Below, piece after piece: positions 37,675-46,635 of a DNA stretch of 64,000 nucleotides. The stretch comes from Ensifer aridi (GTDB lineage: Bacteria > Pseudomonadota > Alphaproteobacteria > Rhizobiales > Rhizobiaceae), in contig NZ_LUAV01000012.1 in NCBI RefSeq assembly GCF_002078505.1, positions 125,177 to 189,176 of the forward strand, read 5' to 3'. Numbering within the stretch: the stretch's first letter is position 1; every line of letters begins with the position of its first letter. The translations under genes were made by a program, and so were the position numbers. A model generated the notes under the pieces. The model was not told the DNA's origin and made no database searches. It saw nothing but the letters and a program-made list of their open reading frames with translations.

Positions 37675-38598
37675 GAGGTGATTAAAGCCGGTATCGATAT
37701 ACGGTTCCCAGAACTCGACCGACTCCCGGATCATCTCGACGACCTTGTGATCGGTCGGCTCGCGCTCGCGGAACGAGAGCTCGAGGCAGATCTCGTTGTC
37801 CGTCCCGCCGCCCCTTCTTACGGCTTCGATCAGGCGCTCCGGCGTGATGCGGCCGTCCTTGTTGTATGCCGCGGTGAAGGGCCAGTGGCCGCCCTTGTTC
37901 ATCGACGACTGCTTGATGTGAATGATCGGGGACTGCCGCGGAAAGGCCTCGGCCCAGGCATAGGGATCGACATCGGCGGCGTTCGGCGATGTGACGTCGC
38001 CATGATCGATGTCGACCATCACCTTCATCGGGATGGGCAGTTCGGCGGCCTCCAGCCGCCGGTCGAGCGCCCTGCACTCTTCGATTGTGTGACCGAATTC
38101 GCGGCCGACCGACATCGGCTCCCAGAAGACGTAGGAAAGCCCGGCCGCCTTGGCGTGCTCGGCGACCTCGCGCCAGCATTCGATGGCGATCGCCACCAGC
38201 TCCTCCCGGCGCACCGGATCGTCATAGTCCTTGAGCGTGAAGATCGCGAACTGCGTGCCCATTCCGGAAGCGCCGAGTTCGGCGGAAATATCGGCGAAAG
38301 TCTTGAACCAATCGACATAGTAGCGCCGGACGTCCGGGTCGGGATGACCGAAATGATTGAGCCGGCCGTAAGGCCCGGTCATGCCGGAGGTGACTTTCAA
38401 GCCGGTGCGGGCAAGCGCTGCTCGGAACTGCCGAAGCGTCTTGTTGATCGTCGCCGCCGGCCAGCCCGGATTCACGAATTCATGGGTGAGCTGGACATAG
38501 CCGATGCGGATCTTCTCGGCGATCGTGTCGATCAGGTCGTCCGGCTCGGCAAAACGATTGACGAGAGGATTGGTGTTGAGCGACAGCGTGAAGGCCAT
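37672..38598 (-). CDS. eryC: Xylose-isomerase-superfamily tetrulose-4-phosphate racemase
   Basis: This 308-residue TIM-barrel protein of the AP_endonuc_2/xylose isomerase group has metal-ligand-type segments YVFWEPMSVGREFG, VMVDIDHGDV and EICLELSFRERE. The Brucella homologue EryC, once thought a dehydrogenase, racemises L-3-tetrulose-4-phosphate to the D form. The match in length and neighbours (eryA, eryB, tpiB, rpiB) supports the same step here. It starts 14 bp after the HAD gene's stop, which suggests co-transcription. Confidence 0.88.
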   Translation of the reverse strand: MAFTLSLNTNPLVNRFAEPDDLIDTIAEKIRIGYVQLTHEFVNPGWPAATINKTLRQFRAALARTGLKVTSGMTGPYGRLNHFGHPDPDVRRYYVDWFKTFADISAELGASGMGTQFAIFTLKDYDDPVRREELVAIAIECWREVAEHAKAAGLSYVFWEPMSVGREFGHTIEECRALDRRLEAAELPIPMKVMVDIDHGDVTSPNAADVDPYAWAEAFPRQSPIIHIKQSSMNKGGHWPFTAAYNKDGRITPERLIEAVRRGGGTDNEICLELSFREREPTDHKVVEMIRESVEFWEPYIDTGFNHL

Positions 38599-38612
38599 GG
38601 CCGGGCTCCTTG

Positions 38613-39458
38613 CTACCAGAGAAATTTCGGGAGGATGAAATCGGGCGCGGCACCATGCTCCACGAAGAGGAGCCGGCGCTCCTCGTCCGACTGGCGTTCG
38701 AGAATGCCGGTCGTCACCAGGACGGAGGCGAGCCCGACGGCTGCCGCCCCCGCAATGTCGTGCTCGACGCTATCGCCGATGGCGCAGACCCGCGCCGGAT
38801 CGGGCCGACCGAGGAAGTCGAGCGCGAAGTCGTAGATGTCGGGAAAGGGCTTGCCGATCCAGCGCACCTTGCCGCCAAGCTCTTCGTAAAGCTCGGCGAT
38901 CCGCCCCGCGCCGAAAGCGTCGCCGGTCTTCGTCAGCATCACCTTGTCGGGGTTGGTGCAAAGGCATGGGACGCCGCGCTCCGCGGCCGGTCGAAGCAGA
39001 TGCTCGTAATAGGACAGCGGATTAATATCGCCTTCGCTTCCCGCCAGGAGCACAATATCGGCATCCTCGCCATTTTCGGTGCGGACAAGATCCAACCCCT
39101 TCAGCGGAGAAAGATCACCATCGCGACTGACGAGCAGGCATTTTCGCGCAACCCTGCCTCCTGTCTCAGCCTCGCGCCTGAGCATCTGCCAGGCGACCTC
39201 CCCCGAGGTCAGAAACCAGTTCCAGCTTCTTGGCTCGAAACCGAGTTCTGCCAGCCGGTGGTCGTTTTCCATCGAGCGCTTGCCCGAGTTCGAGAGAATG
39301 ATGACCCGCTTGCCGGCCTCTTTCAGACGGACGAGCGTCTCCGGCGCACCGGGATAGGGCCCACGCCCGTCTCGGAGCACCCCATACTGGTCTATCAGAA
39401 AGGCATCATAAGCGCCGGCGATCGCGGAGACGCCGGGTATTGTCCGGATGCCGTTCAT
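38613..39458 (-). CDS. HAD-family phosphatase (TIGR01459/NagD-like)
   Basis: This 281-residue HAD hydrolase has motif I FLIDQYGVLRDG (nucleophile Asp at about residue 23), motif II ILSNSGKR, a Lys region WIGKPFPDIYDFAL and motif IV AIGDSVEHDIAGA. It is the TIGR01459/NagD class with a C2 cap, which usually dephosphorylates small sugar or cofactor phosphates. It lies directly between eryC and the FGGY kinase, overlapping the kinase stop (ATGA). By position it matches the gene I recall as rbtC in S. meliloti, but I do not assign the symbol. The substrate is probably a pentulose or tetrulose phosphate. Confidence 0.8.
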   Translation of the reverse strand: MNGIRTIPGVSAIAGAYDAFLIDQYGVLRDGRGPYPGAPETLVRLKEAGKRVIILSNSGKRSMENDHRLAELGFEPRSWNWFLTSGEVAWQMLRREAETGGRVARKCLLVSRDGDLSPLKGLDLVRTENGEDADIVLLAGSEGDINPLSYYEHLLRPAAERGVPCLCTNPDKVMLTKTGDAFGAGRIAELYEELGGKVRWIGKPFPDIYDFALDFLGRPDPARVCAIGDSVEHDIAGAAAVGLASVLVTTGILERQSDEERRLLFVEHGAAPDFILPKFLW

Positions 39459-40738
39459 AGCACGCCCGCCTCCCTCGCTCCGGAGAGCGCCAGGCGCGCC
39501 GTGCCGGCCGCCGCCTCTTCCGAAAGTGCCGGCAGGAAGGGGACGGCGAGCTTACGCTCGCGGATCGCCGTCCAGGTCGTGTTCTTCGCGCCGCCGCCGA
39601 CCGTGCGGACCGAGCGAAGCTCCGGGCTGCCGAGGGAGACGAGCCGTTCATAGGCGAGACGCTCTACACCGGCGATCCCCTCGAGGATCGCCTGCAGGAA
39701 TTCCGCGTCGTCCGCGGGCCGCGGCTCCATTCGCGGCGCGAGCTGAGGATCGGCTATAGGAAACCGCTCGCCGGGCTTCGTCAGCGGATAGTAGTCCAGG
39801 CCTGTTTCGGTCCTCGGATCGATCCTTGCTGAAAGTTCGGCGATCCGCTCCGCACTGAAATGCGCGGCGAGCACTGCCCCGCCCGAATTGGAGGCGCCAC
39901 CGGCAAGCCACATATCGCCGATCCGGTGGCTATAGAGCCCGTATTCCGGGGCGAAGAGCGGCTTGTCGGACAGCATCTTGACGGTGAGCGTGGTGCCGAG
40001 CGCGCTGACGCCATCGCCGGGCCGGTCGGCACCAGTCGCCAGGAACGAGGCGCAGCCATCGGTTGTGCCCGCGACAACGACGACGTCACGCGGCAAGCCC
40101 AAGGCTTCCGCCGCCGGAGGCGAGATCGTCGCCACCGGGCCACCTGCCGGCAACACCTCCGGCAGCAGATCGACGCGCGCACCGGTCCGCGCCAGCCAAT
40201 CCGGCCAGCAACGGGCGACTGGGTCGTAGCCGGTCTTCAGCGCGTTGTTCTCGTCACTGACGTCATAGAGGCCGGTGAAATGCCCGGCGAGCCAATCCGC
40301 CTGGTGGATGACACGGAAGACGCCGGGCAGCGACTGAAACGAGAGCACCTTTGCGAGACCCGAGGTCGCGCCATGGGCGGCGCTCTCCTTCGGCGCGTGG
40401 GCGGCAATGGTTTCAAGAATGGCCGCATCGTCGACGGGATCGTTGTACATTAGCGGCGTCGCGAGGGGCGCACCGTCCGCGGCGACCGGCAGCATTGTGC
40501 CCGATGTGCCGTCGATGCCGATCGCGCGCACCCGCATCGGATCGATTGCGGCAAGCGTGTCCTCGAGCGCCGCCTGCACCGCTTGCCACCAGCCGAGCGG
40601 ATCACGATGGTGATCGGAAAAAGCGGCGAGTTTCGCTGAAGCGGATGCGACGATCTCGCCGGCAGCCGTCATCGCAACGGCACGCGCTCCCGATGTGCCC
40701 ATGTCGACGCCGAGGACAAGATGACTCTGTCCGTTCAT
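39455..40738 (-). CDS. FGGY-family carbohydrate kinase (second polyol-locus kinase)
   Basis: This 427-residue kinase has the N-terminal GVDMGTSGARAV phosphate-binding motif, IGIDGTSGTMLPV, and a C-terminal VRTVGGGAKNTTW. It is shorter than EryA and resembles the ribulokinase-like branch of FGGY kinases. It presumably phosphorylates a ketose such as D-ribulose or L-xylulose formed from adonitol or L-arabitol. It overlaps both neighbours by four bases (aldolase and HAD). I recall rbtB as the S. meliloti gene in this position; this is memory, not proof. Confidence 0.82.
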   Translation of the reverse strand: MNGQSHLVLGVDMGTSGARAVAMTAAGEIVASASAKLAAFSDHHRDPLGWWQAVQAALEDTLAAIDPMRVRAIGIDGTSGTMLPVAADGAPLATPLMYNDPVDDAAILETIAAHAPKESAAHGATSGLAKVLSFQSLPGVFRVIHQADWLAGHFTGLYDVSDENNALKTGYDPVARCWPDWLARTGARVDLLPEVLPAGGPVATISPPAAEALGLPRDVVVVAGTTDGCASFLATGADRPGDGVSALGTTLTVKMLSDKPLFAPEYGLYSHRIGDMWLAGGASNSGGAVLAAHFSAERIAELSARIDPRTETGLDYYPLTKPGERFPIADPQLAPRMEPRPADDAEFLQAILEGIAGVERLAYERLVSLGSPELRSVRTVGGGAKNTTWTAIRERKLAVPFLPALSEEAAAGTARLALSGAREAGVL

Positions 40739-41790
40739 TGCAGCACCTGCCCCGCCCGGTTCAGCTGCTGGCGGTATTTCTCCGCGTCCCAGCCGAGAAG
40801 CTCGGCATTTTCCGTATCAGTGAGATAACGCAGCCGTGCGCCGGCGGGGATGCGCGCCGTCACATCCGAAAGGCAGCGCGCCATGGCGAGCGCCCCGGCG
40901 GAGATATCCTTGAGCACCAGCGCTCCCTTGCCCGGGAAAAGGAGAACCGGCGGCAGGCTCTGGCCGGCGCCGCGGAAGCGATCTTCAAGAGAGAGGGCGC
41001 TCTCTCCCGGAGCGGCAATGACCGACCCCTTGCCAAGGAAGATGACATGGTCGGGATAGAGGCTTCCGCCGGCGGCGATCCTGCAGCTTTCGAGATCGGT
41101 CGCAGCGTCATGCAGCCTCTCGTCCTCGGGCAGCCGGTAGGCGCTGTTGACGGCAAGGCGGGAAAGCGCTGAAAGATCGGGAGATGGAGCCTCGCGGACG
41201 GGCCCGGCAAAGCGGTCTGAGATCGCGGAAAGGAGAATTTGAGCATCCTCGACCGTCTCCGCGGCAACGGCAAGCCCATGATTGCCGAGGACGAGCACCG
41301 ACGTGTCCGCGGCGATCCGCTCCGCGATGGCCTTGGCGAGTGGCAGGCCTGGCCGGGCGTAGGGAACGAAAGCATGGGGAATCCCGCTTAGCTTTTTTGC
41401 CGCGATCGCCGCGGCATTGGTCTGCACCGCGGTCGAGATGGTCGCGACGCAATGCACATGAATTACCACCTTCTGCGGCATCAGTGCATGAACCGTGGTC
41501 TCGATCGATGGCCTGAGGCCCGAGGGATTGAGCCCCTTGACCACGAAATCCTGCGCCTTTTCCGCCGCCGGGTCGTCACGTTCGAGAGCATCGAGCAATG
41601 GATCGAGCGCGACCGGCACCATCACATCGCGCATGCGGGCATGGGCAAGCCACAGGCCCGAGGCCTTGATCCAGAGGGTGCCGCCCTCCTTGATCGAGGT
41701 GTTGCCGCCCGCACCCTGGACGAGTTCAGGATCAGCGCCGACGCGCGCCGAAAGGTCCAGAAGCGCCTCGAAATCGGAGCTTCGCAACAT
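40735..41790 (-). CDS. Class II aldolase/adducin-family protein (longer form)
   Basis: This 351-residue protein begins with the class II aldolase domain (about 1-215). It has GAGGNTSIK (substrate-phosphate loop), IHVHCVATIS with metal-binding His residues, and LGNHGLAVAAETVEDA. About 130 further residues form a tail of unknown role, so it is longer than the fuculose-phosphate aldolase type. ATG 41790 is chosen because AAAGGAG precedes it. It is coupled by ATGA overlap to the FGGY kinase, suggesting that they act on the same sugar. It corresponds by position to a gene I recall as lalA (L-arabitol use) in S. meliloti. Confidence 0.8.
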   Translation of the reverse strand: MLRSSDFEALLDLSARVGADPELVQGAGGNTSIKEGGTLWIKASGLWLAHARMRDVMVPVALDPLLDALERDDPAAEKAQDFVVKGLNPSGLRPSIETTVHALMPQKVVIHVHCVATISTAVQTNAAAIAAKKLSGIPHAFVPYARPGLPLAKAIAERIAADTSVLVLGNHGLAVAAETVEDAQILLSAISDRFAGPVREAPSPDLSALSRLAVNSAYRLPEDERLHDAATDLESCRIAAGGSLYPDHVIFLGKGSVIAAPGESALSLEDRFRGAGQSLPPVLLFPGKGALVLKDISAGALAMARCLSDVTARIPAGARLRYLTDTENAELLGWDAEKYRQQLNRAGQVLQ

Positions 41791-41804
41791 CGTCTGCTCC
41801 TTTC

Positions 41805-43319
41805 TCATGCCGCCGCCTGCTGTCCCTCGAGCCAGCCGCTGAAGGCCCGCTTCTCCGCCTCGCTCATATGCAGGCCGTGCTTGGTACGGCGTTCGATGAG
41901 GTCTTCCGCCGTGCGTGCCCATTCGGTCTCGATGAGGAAGCGGGCCTCACGCTCGCGGAAGAGTGGGCCGAAGGCCGTGCCGAGGTCGTCAAGCGACGTG
42001 GCGTCGTCAATGAGTTCATAGGTCCTCGTGCCGTAAAGGCGCGCGTAATGTTTGGCGAGATCGGCCGGCAGCCAGCGATAGCGGGCACGTAGATCGCCGA
42101 GGAACTGGTCGAAATCCGCATCCGCCATGTCGCCGCCCGGGAGGTGAGCGCGCGCGGTCCAGGCAGGGCCCATCTTCGGAAAGAAAGGCTTCAGCCGCTC
42201 GAGCGCGTGCTCGGACAGCTTGCGAAAGGTGGTGATCTTGCCGCCGAACACCGAGAGCAGCGGGGCCTCGCCCTTGCCGCCATCGAGCTCAAAAATATAG
42301 TCGCGCGTCACCGCCGACGGGTTTTCGGCATTATCGTCGTAAAGCGGGCGCACGCCGGAGAAGCTGTGCAGGATGTCGCCTTCGCTAAGCTGCTGCTTGA
42401 AGTAGCGGTTCACCGATTTGAGCAGATAGGCAATTTCGTTGCGGTCCGCGGCCACGTCCTCCGGCCGGCCCTCATAGGGAATGTCCGTGGTCCCGATCAG
42501 CGCCAAGTCGTTCTGGTAGGGATTGATGAAGATGACGCGCTTGTCGGGATTCTGGACGAGATAGGCCTGTCTTCCTTCCCAGAACTTCGGCACGACGATA
42601 TGGCTGCCCTTGACGAGGCGGACGCTGCGGCGGGAGTTGAGCCCCGCTATGCGGCCGATCACGTCATTGACCCAGGGCCCGGCGGTGTTGACCACACAGC
42701 GTGCATTGACCTCCGTCTTCGCACCGGTCTCAGTATCCGTCATCTCGACATGCCAGAGATCGCCGCGGCGGCGAATGCTGCTGCAGGCGGTACGGGTCAG
42801 AATTCGGGCGCCGCTCTTACCAGCGTCGAGGGCGTTCAAGACGACAAGCCGTGAGTCGTCGACCCAACAGTCGGAATATTCGAAGGCCTTGCCATAGGCC
42901 GGTTTGATCGGCGCGCCTTCGGGTGCGGTGCGCAGATCGAGCGTCCGTGTTCCGGGAAGACGCTTGCGGCCGCCGAGATGATCGTAGAGGAAAAGCCCGA
43001 GCCGAACGAGCCAGGCCGGCCGGTCAGCGGGGTTGTGCGGCAGCACGAAGCGCATCGGCCAGATGATGTGCGGTGCAGACTCTAGAAGGACCTCGCGCTC
43101 GATCAGCGCCTCGCGCACCAGGCGGAACTCGTAGTATTCCAGATAGCGCAGGCCCCCATGCACCAGCTTGCCCGAACGCGAACTGGTGCCCTGCGCCAGG
43201 TCGTCCTTTTCGCAGAGCAGGACCGAAAGCCCCCTTCCCGCTGCGTCACGGGCAATGCCCGCGCCGTTAATGCCGCCGCCGATGACGAAAAGATCGTATG
43301 TCCCGGTTTCGGTACTCAC
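41805..43319 (-). CDS. eryB: FAD-dependent erythritol-4-phosphate dehydrogenase (GlpD family)
   Basis: This 504-residue flavoprotein of the glycerol-3-phosphate dehydrogenase (GlpD) family has the FAD fold FVIGGGINGAGIARDAAGRG and a SGKLVHGGLRYLEY segment typical of GlpD. The C-terminal GlpD domain covers about 390-500. In Brucella and rhizobia EryB oxidises L-erythritol-4-phosphate to L-3-tetrulose-4-phosphate. The start is taken as GTG 43319 because AGGAGA lies 7 bp upstream; an in-frame ATG at 43346 overlaps the preceding gene and lacks a ribosome site. Its position among ery genes supports the role over glycerol use. Confidence 0.9.
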   Translation of the reverse strand: MSTETGTYDLFVIGGGINGAGIARDAAGRGLSVLLCEKDDLAQGTSSRSGKLVHGGLRYLEYYEFRLVREALIEREVLLESAPHIIWPMRFVLPHNPADRPAWLVRLGLFLYDHLGGRKRLPGTRTLDLRTAPEGAPIKPAYGKAFEYSDCWVDDSRLVVLNALDAGKSGARILTRTACSSIRRRGDLWHVEMTDTETGAKTEVNARCVVNTAGPWVNDVIGRIAGLNSRRSVRLVKGSHIVVPKFWEGRQAYLVQNPDKRVIFINPYQNDLALIGTTDIPYEGRPEDVAADRNEIAYLLKSVNRYFKQQLSEGDILHSFSGVRPLYDDNAENPSAVTRDYIFELDGGKGEAPLLSVFGGKITTFRKLSEHALERLKPFFPKMGPAWTARAHLPGGDMADADFDQFLGDLRARYRWLPADLAKHYARLYGTRTYELIDDATSLDDLGTAFGPLFREREARFLIETEWARTAEDLIERRTKHGLHMSEAEKRAFSGWLEGQQAAA

Positions 43320-43342
43320 GTGCCTGTCTCCTGTCACGCTGG

Positions 43343-44014
43343 TCATGCAGCTGCGGTACCGTCGCGCTTGTCCTGCAGCCCGTAGCTGGCAAAGCCCTCG
43401 AGAACGCCGGCGATCTCTGCGTCCGGCAGGATCACCGGTCCGCCGATCAACAGCGTGTGGTAATACTGCTTGGCGATCGTCTCGAGCTCGATCCCCGCCC
43501 ACATCGCCTTCTCGAGGCTTGGCCCGGTCGCGATCATGCCGTGATTGGCCATGAGACAGGCCGAACGCCCCTCCATCGCTTTCAGCACATTTTCCGAAAG
43601 CGCCTTGGTGCCATAGCGGGCGTAATCGGCGACGCGAACATCGACTCCGCCAAAGGCTGCGATCATGTAGTGGCAAGCGGGAATGGGTTTACCCGCGATC
43701 GCGAGGATTGTCGAAAAGGTCGCGTGCGTATGGACAACTGCGCAGACTTCCGGCCGCGCCCGCATGATGTCGAGGTGAAAGGGCCACTCGACCGACGGTT
43801 TCCTGGGCCCGGACCAGGCGCCATACTCGCCGTCGATCGGCATCGCGACGATCATTTCCGGCGTCATATCGGCATAGGGGATGGCGGACGGCGTTATCAG
43901 CATCGTGTCGCCGTGGCGCACACTGATATTGCCCGACGTGCCCTGATTGAGGCCGATCGCATTCATGTGGCGGCAATGGTCGATGATCGACCGGCGCAGT
44001 TGAAGTTCGCTCAT
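43343..44014 (-). CDS. Class II aldolase, L-fuculose-phosphate-aldolase type
   Basis: This 223-residue protein matches the L-fuculose-1-phosphate/ribulose-5-phosphate epimerase aldolase family. It has GTSGNISVR (phosphate loop), a VHTHATFSTI motif with two metal His residues, and MANHGMIATG. It would cleave a ketose phosphate to a triose or glycolaldehyde fragment, or epimerise it. It lies between the hydroxyacid dehydrogenase and eryB. I recall fucA1 for this position in S. meliloti, but the erythritol route itself needs no aldolase, so another polyol is probably the target. Confidence 0.85.
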   Translation of the reverse strand: MSELQLRRSIIDHCRHMNAIGLNQGTSGNISVRHGDTMLITPSAIPYADMTPEMIVAMPIDGEYGAWSGPRKPSVEWPFHLDIMRARPEVCAVVHTHATFSTILAIAGKPIPACHYMIAAFGGVDVRVADYARYGTKALSENVLKAMEGRSACLMANHGMIATGPSLEKAMWAGIELETIAKQYYHTLLIGGPVILPDAEIAGVLEGFASYGLQDKRDGTAAA

Positions 44015-44023
44015 CGCCTCACC

Positions 44024-45061
44024 TCAGCACGGATTGACCGGCGGCAGGCCGGCGATGTAGCGGCGCACCTCTTCCGCCGCCATCTCCGCGGCATAGGTGA
44101 CGGTACGCACGGAGGCGCCGGCGATATGCGGCGTCAGCGTCACATTGGGGAGCTTCAGGAGCGGCCACTCTTCCGGCACCGGCTCCACCGCGAAGGTCTC
44201 CAGCATGGCGCTTGCGAGATGACCGTTGATGAGATTCTCGTAAAGCGCGTCGTAATCGCAAAGCGGCCCGCGCGCAGTGTTCACGAAGATCGCCCCCGGC
44301 TTCATCTTCGCGAAAGTCTCCGCGTTCATTATGTTCTTTGTCTCTTCCGTCACGCGCGGATGCAGCGTCACCACGTCGGAGCGCTCCAGCAATTCATTGA
44401 GCGAGACATGCTCGACGCCGGCGTTCCGGTCTTCGGCGCTGAGCTGCACATAGGGGTCATGGACGAGCACCTTGGTGCCGAAGGCGCGGAGCAGCCGGAC
44501 GACCTTGGTGCCGATATTGCCGTAACCGATGACGCCTACCGTCATTTCAGAGAGCTCGCGCCCCGTGCGATCGGCACGATAGAGATCGCCGCGCCATTCG
44601 CCCCGCCTCAGCGCCTCATGCCCAACGCGGATCAGCCGAGTCTCGGCAAGGATGGCGCCTATGGTGAACTCGGCGACTGCACTCGCATTGCGACCGGGCG
44701 TGTTGACGACGCGGACGCCCGCATCGCGAGCGGCCTTCATGTCGATATTGACCGGACCGCCGCGCGACACAGCAACAAGCTTCAAGCTCGGCAGGTCCGC
44801 CAACATAGTGCGCGACAGCGGCGCGAGCTGGGTCACCAGGATTTCGGCGTCGCCGATGAAGCGGACGATCTCGTCCGGCTTGCCAAGATATTCCTTTAGC
44901 CCGTCCATGCCCTCGACCGCATAGCCGTGCTCCATCGGCACATCCGGCCAGGGCTGTTCAAGCAACCGTATCTCGTGCCCATCGCCGCAGGCCTCGACGA
45001 TCTTGTCGCGAAACACATCCGGCAGCATGAACCGGTCGCCGATAATGGCTATCTTCTTCAT
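44024..45061 (-). CDS. D-isomer-specific 2-hydroxyacid dehydrogenase (SerA-like)
   Basis: This 345-residue NAD-dependent dehydrogenase has an N-terminal catalytic domain (SRGGPVNIDMKAARDAG), the nucleotide-binding GVIGYGNIGTKVV at about residues 158-170, and the catalytic Arg, Glu and His region ending in LTPHIAGASVRTVTY. It resembles 3-phosphoglycerate dehydrogenase but lacks an ACT tail. Within the polyol locus it may oxidise or reduce a hydroxy-acid by-product. Its start overlaps the stop of eryA (ATGA), so it is translated with it. In S. meliloti I recall the gene at this position as rbtA. Confidence 0.83.
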   Translation of the reverse strand: MKKIAIIGDRFMLPDVFRDKIVEACGDGHEIRLLEQPWPDVPMEHGYAVEGMDGLKEYLGKPDEIVRFIGDAEILVTQLAPLSRTMLADLPSLKLVAVSRGGPVNIDMKAARDAGVRVVNTPGRNASAVAEFTIGAILAETRLIRVGHEALRRGEWRGDLYRADRTGRELSEMTVGVIGYGNIGTKVVRLLRAFGTKVLVHDPYVQLSAEDRNAGVEHVSLNELLERSDVVTLHPRVTEETKNIMNAETFAKMKPGAIFVNTARGPLCDYDALYENLINGHLASAMLETFAVEPVPEEWPLLKLPNVTLTPHIAGASVRTVTYAAEMAAEEVRRYIAGLPPVNPC

Positions 45062-46635
45062 TGCGGTCTTTCCTGTGGAGTTCCCGTTCCGGCGGCGTGG
45101 GAGAGCGCGTGCCAGACGGGTCTGAGCGCGAGGCGCGACTGCTGGTAGGCTGGGAAAAGCGCGTCGTAGCGACGGACAAGATCCTCATCGGCCAGCTCTG
45201 CCGTGCGATGATGCGGCCGCACCCAATCGTCGACGCACTCAGCCATCGAGGGATAAATGCCAAGCGAAACGGCGGCAATCATCGCCGCCCCGGCCGCACC
45301 CGCCTCTTCGCGTTCGCTCGTCTGGACGCTGGCGCCGAGCGCACCGCCGAGGATGCGGCGGAGAGAAGCACTGCGGGCGGCACCGCCCGTCAGGCGAATG
45401 CATTTCGGCAGCGGCCCCATCTCGGCATAGCAATCCCGGGCGGCAAGGGCGAGGCCGTCGAAGACCGCGCGCAGCATGTCGCCGAAACCATGCGCCATCG
45501 AAAGCCCTACGAAGGAGGCGCGAGCCGAGGCATCGACAAAGGGGCCGCGCTCACCCGCCTCCGAGATGTAGGGCTGGAAGAGAAGCGGCGCGTCCTTCGC
45601 GTCGGCGAGCCAGCCATCCACATGGGCAAGCAGATCGCTCTTGGACTTCTCGACCCCCATGCCCTTGAGCACGCCGCCCGCAAGCGACAGAATCCAGTCG
45701 ATGTTGAGCGTCGCAGCCATGTTCGACTGCATCTGCGTATAGGTGTCCGGGATCGGCATGCACATGGTGTAGCCGGTGAGATCGCGGTTGAGGCGCACGT
45801 CGTCGGCACTCGTCGCCAGGCGCATATGCATGCCGGTCGAGCCGATGATGGAGCAGCCGGTGTCGGTTCCGGGATCGTAGAGACCCGCCCCGAGCGCGGT
45901 GCAGACGACGTCTACATAGCCAAGCACCACCGGAATCCCCGCGGGCAGCCCCGTCACGGCAGCGGCGGCCGACGAGAGGGCGTGATACGCCGTCGCCCCG
46001 TCGACGATTTCCGGCAGCAGGTGCTTGAGTTTTTCAAGGCCAAGGAAGGCGATCACATCGTCGCAATATTGCCGCGTGCGGAAATCGCCGAAGGTGAAAT
46101 TCGCCTCCGAGGGATCGGTGGCGCGCCTGTCCGTGAGGTTGAAGTAGAGCCAGTCCTTGCAGTGAAAGGCGGTCGCAGCACCTTCGAGCATTTCCGGCGC
46201 ATGCTCCTGCATCCAGCGCAGTTGCGGCCCCTGTTGGCAGGCGGCAAGCCCGGATCCGGTGCGCGCGAAGCGCTCGACGTCACCGCTCTCGCCGCGCAGC
46301 CGCTCGACGACCGCGCTGGCACGCGCATCGAGCCAGAGCCAGCCCTTGCCGACCGGCTCCCCATCCTTATCGATCAACCAGGTGCCGTCCCCCTGACCGG
46401 TCACCGCGATCGCGGCAACACGGCCAGGGAGGTTCTCGATCCTGGCCGAGAGCTCGACCAGGGTTTTCACTGTATCCGCCCAGGTGCGCCGGAGGTCCTG
46501 GACGGCACCGGCGCGGCCCACCGCCTCATAGCTGTTCGGAACCGCGGCCATGGCGAGCTGCCGGCCGCCGAGATCGAAGGCGACCGACTTGATGACCGAC
46601 GTCCCGGCATCGATGCCGATCAGGATGTCGCGCAT
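45058..46635 (-). CDS. eryA: Erythritol kinase (FGGY family)
   Basis: This 525-residue FGGY kinase closely resembles Brucella EryA. It shares IGIDAGTSVIKSVAFDL, IAVTGQGDGTWL, FHCKDWLYFNLTDRRATDPS, SEAGERGPFVDA and LTGGAARSASLR. EryA phosphorylates erythritol to L-erythritol-4-phosphate, the entry step, and in Sinorhizobium is reported to accept adonitol and L-arabitol as well. The length (about 519 in Brucella) agrees. Its ATG at 46635 shares one base with the stop of the upstream ATPase, and it overlaps the next gene by four bases. It is the second-step gene after the importer in the same long transcript. Confidence 0.93.
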   Translation of the reverse strand: MRDILIGIDAGTSVIKSVAFDLGGRQLAMAAVPNSYEAVGRAGAVQDLRRTWADTVKTLVELSARIENLPGRVAAIAVTGQGDGTWLIDKDGEPVGKGWLWLDARASAVVERLRGESGDVERFARTGSGLAACQQGPQLRWMQEHAPEMLEGAATAFHCKDWLYFNLTDRRATDPSEANFTFGDFRTRQYCDDVIAFLGLEKLKHLLPEIVDGATAYHALSSAAAAVTGLPAGIPVVLGYVDVVCTALGAGLYDPGTDTGCSIIGSTGMHMRLATSADDVRLNRDLTGYTMCMPIPDTYTQMQSNMAATLNIDWILSLAGGVLKGMGVEKSKSDLLAHVDGWLADAKDAPLLFQPYISEAGERGPFVDASARASFVGLSMAHGFGDMLRAVFDGLALAARDCYAEMGPLPKCIRLTGGAARSASLRRILGGALGASVQTSEREEAGAAGAAMIAAVSLGIYPSMAECVDDWVRPHHRTAELADEDLVRRYDALFPAYQQSRLALRPVWHALSHAAGTGTPQERPQ

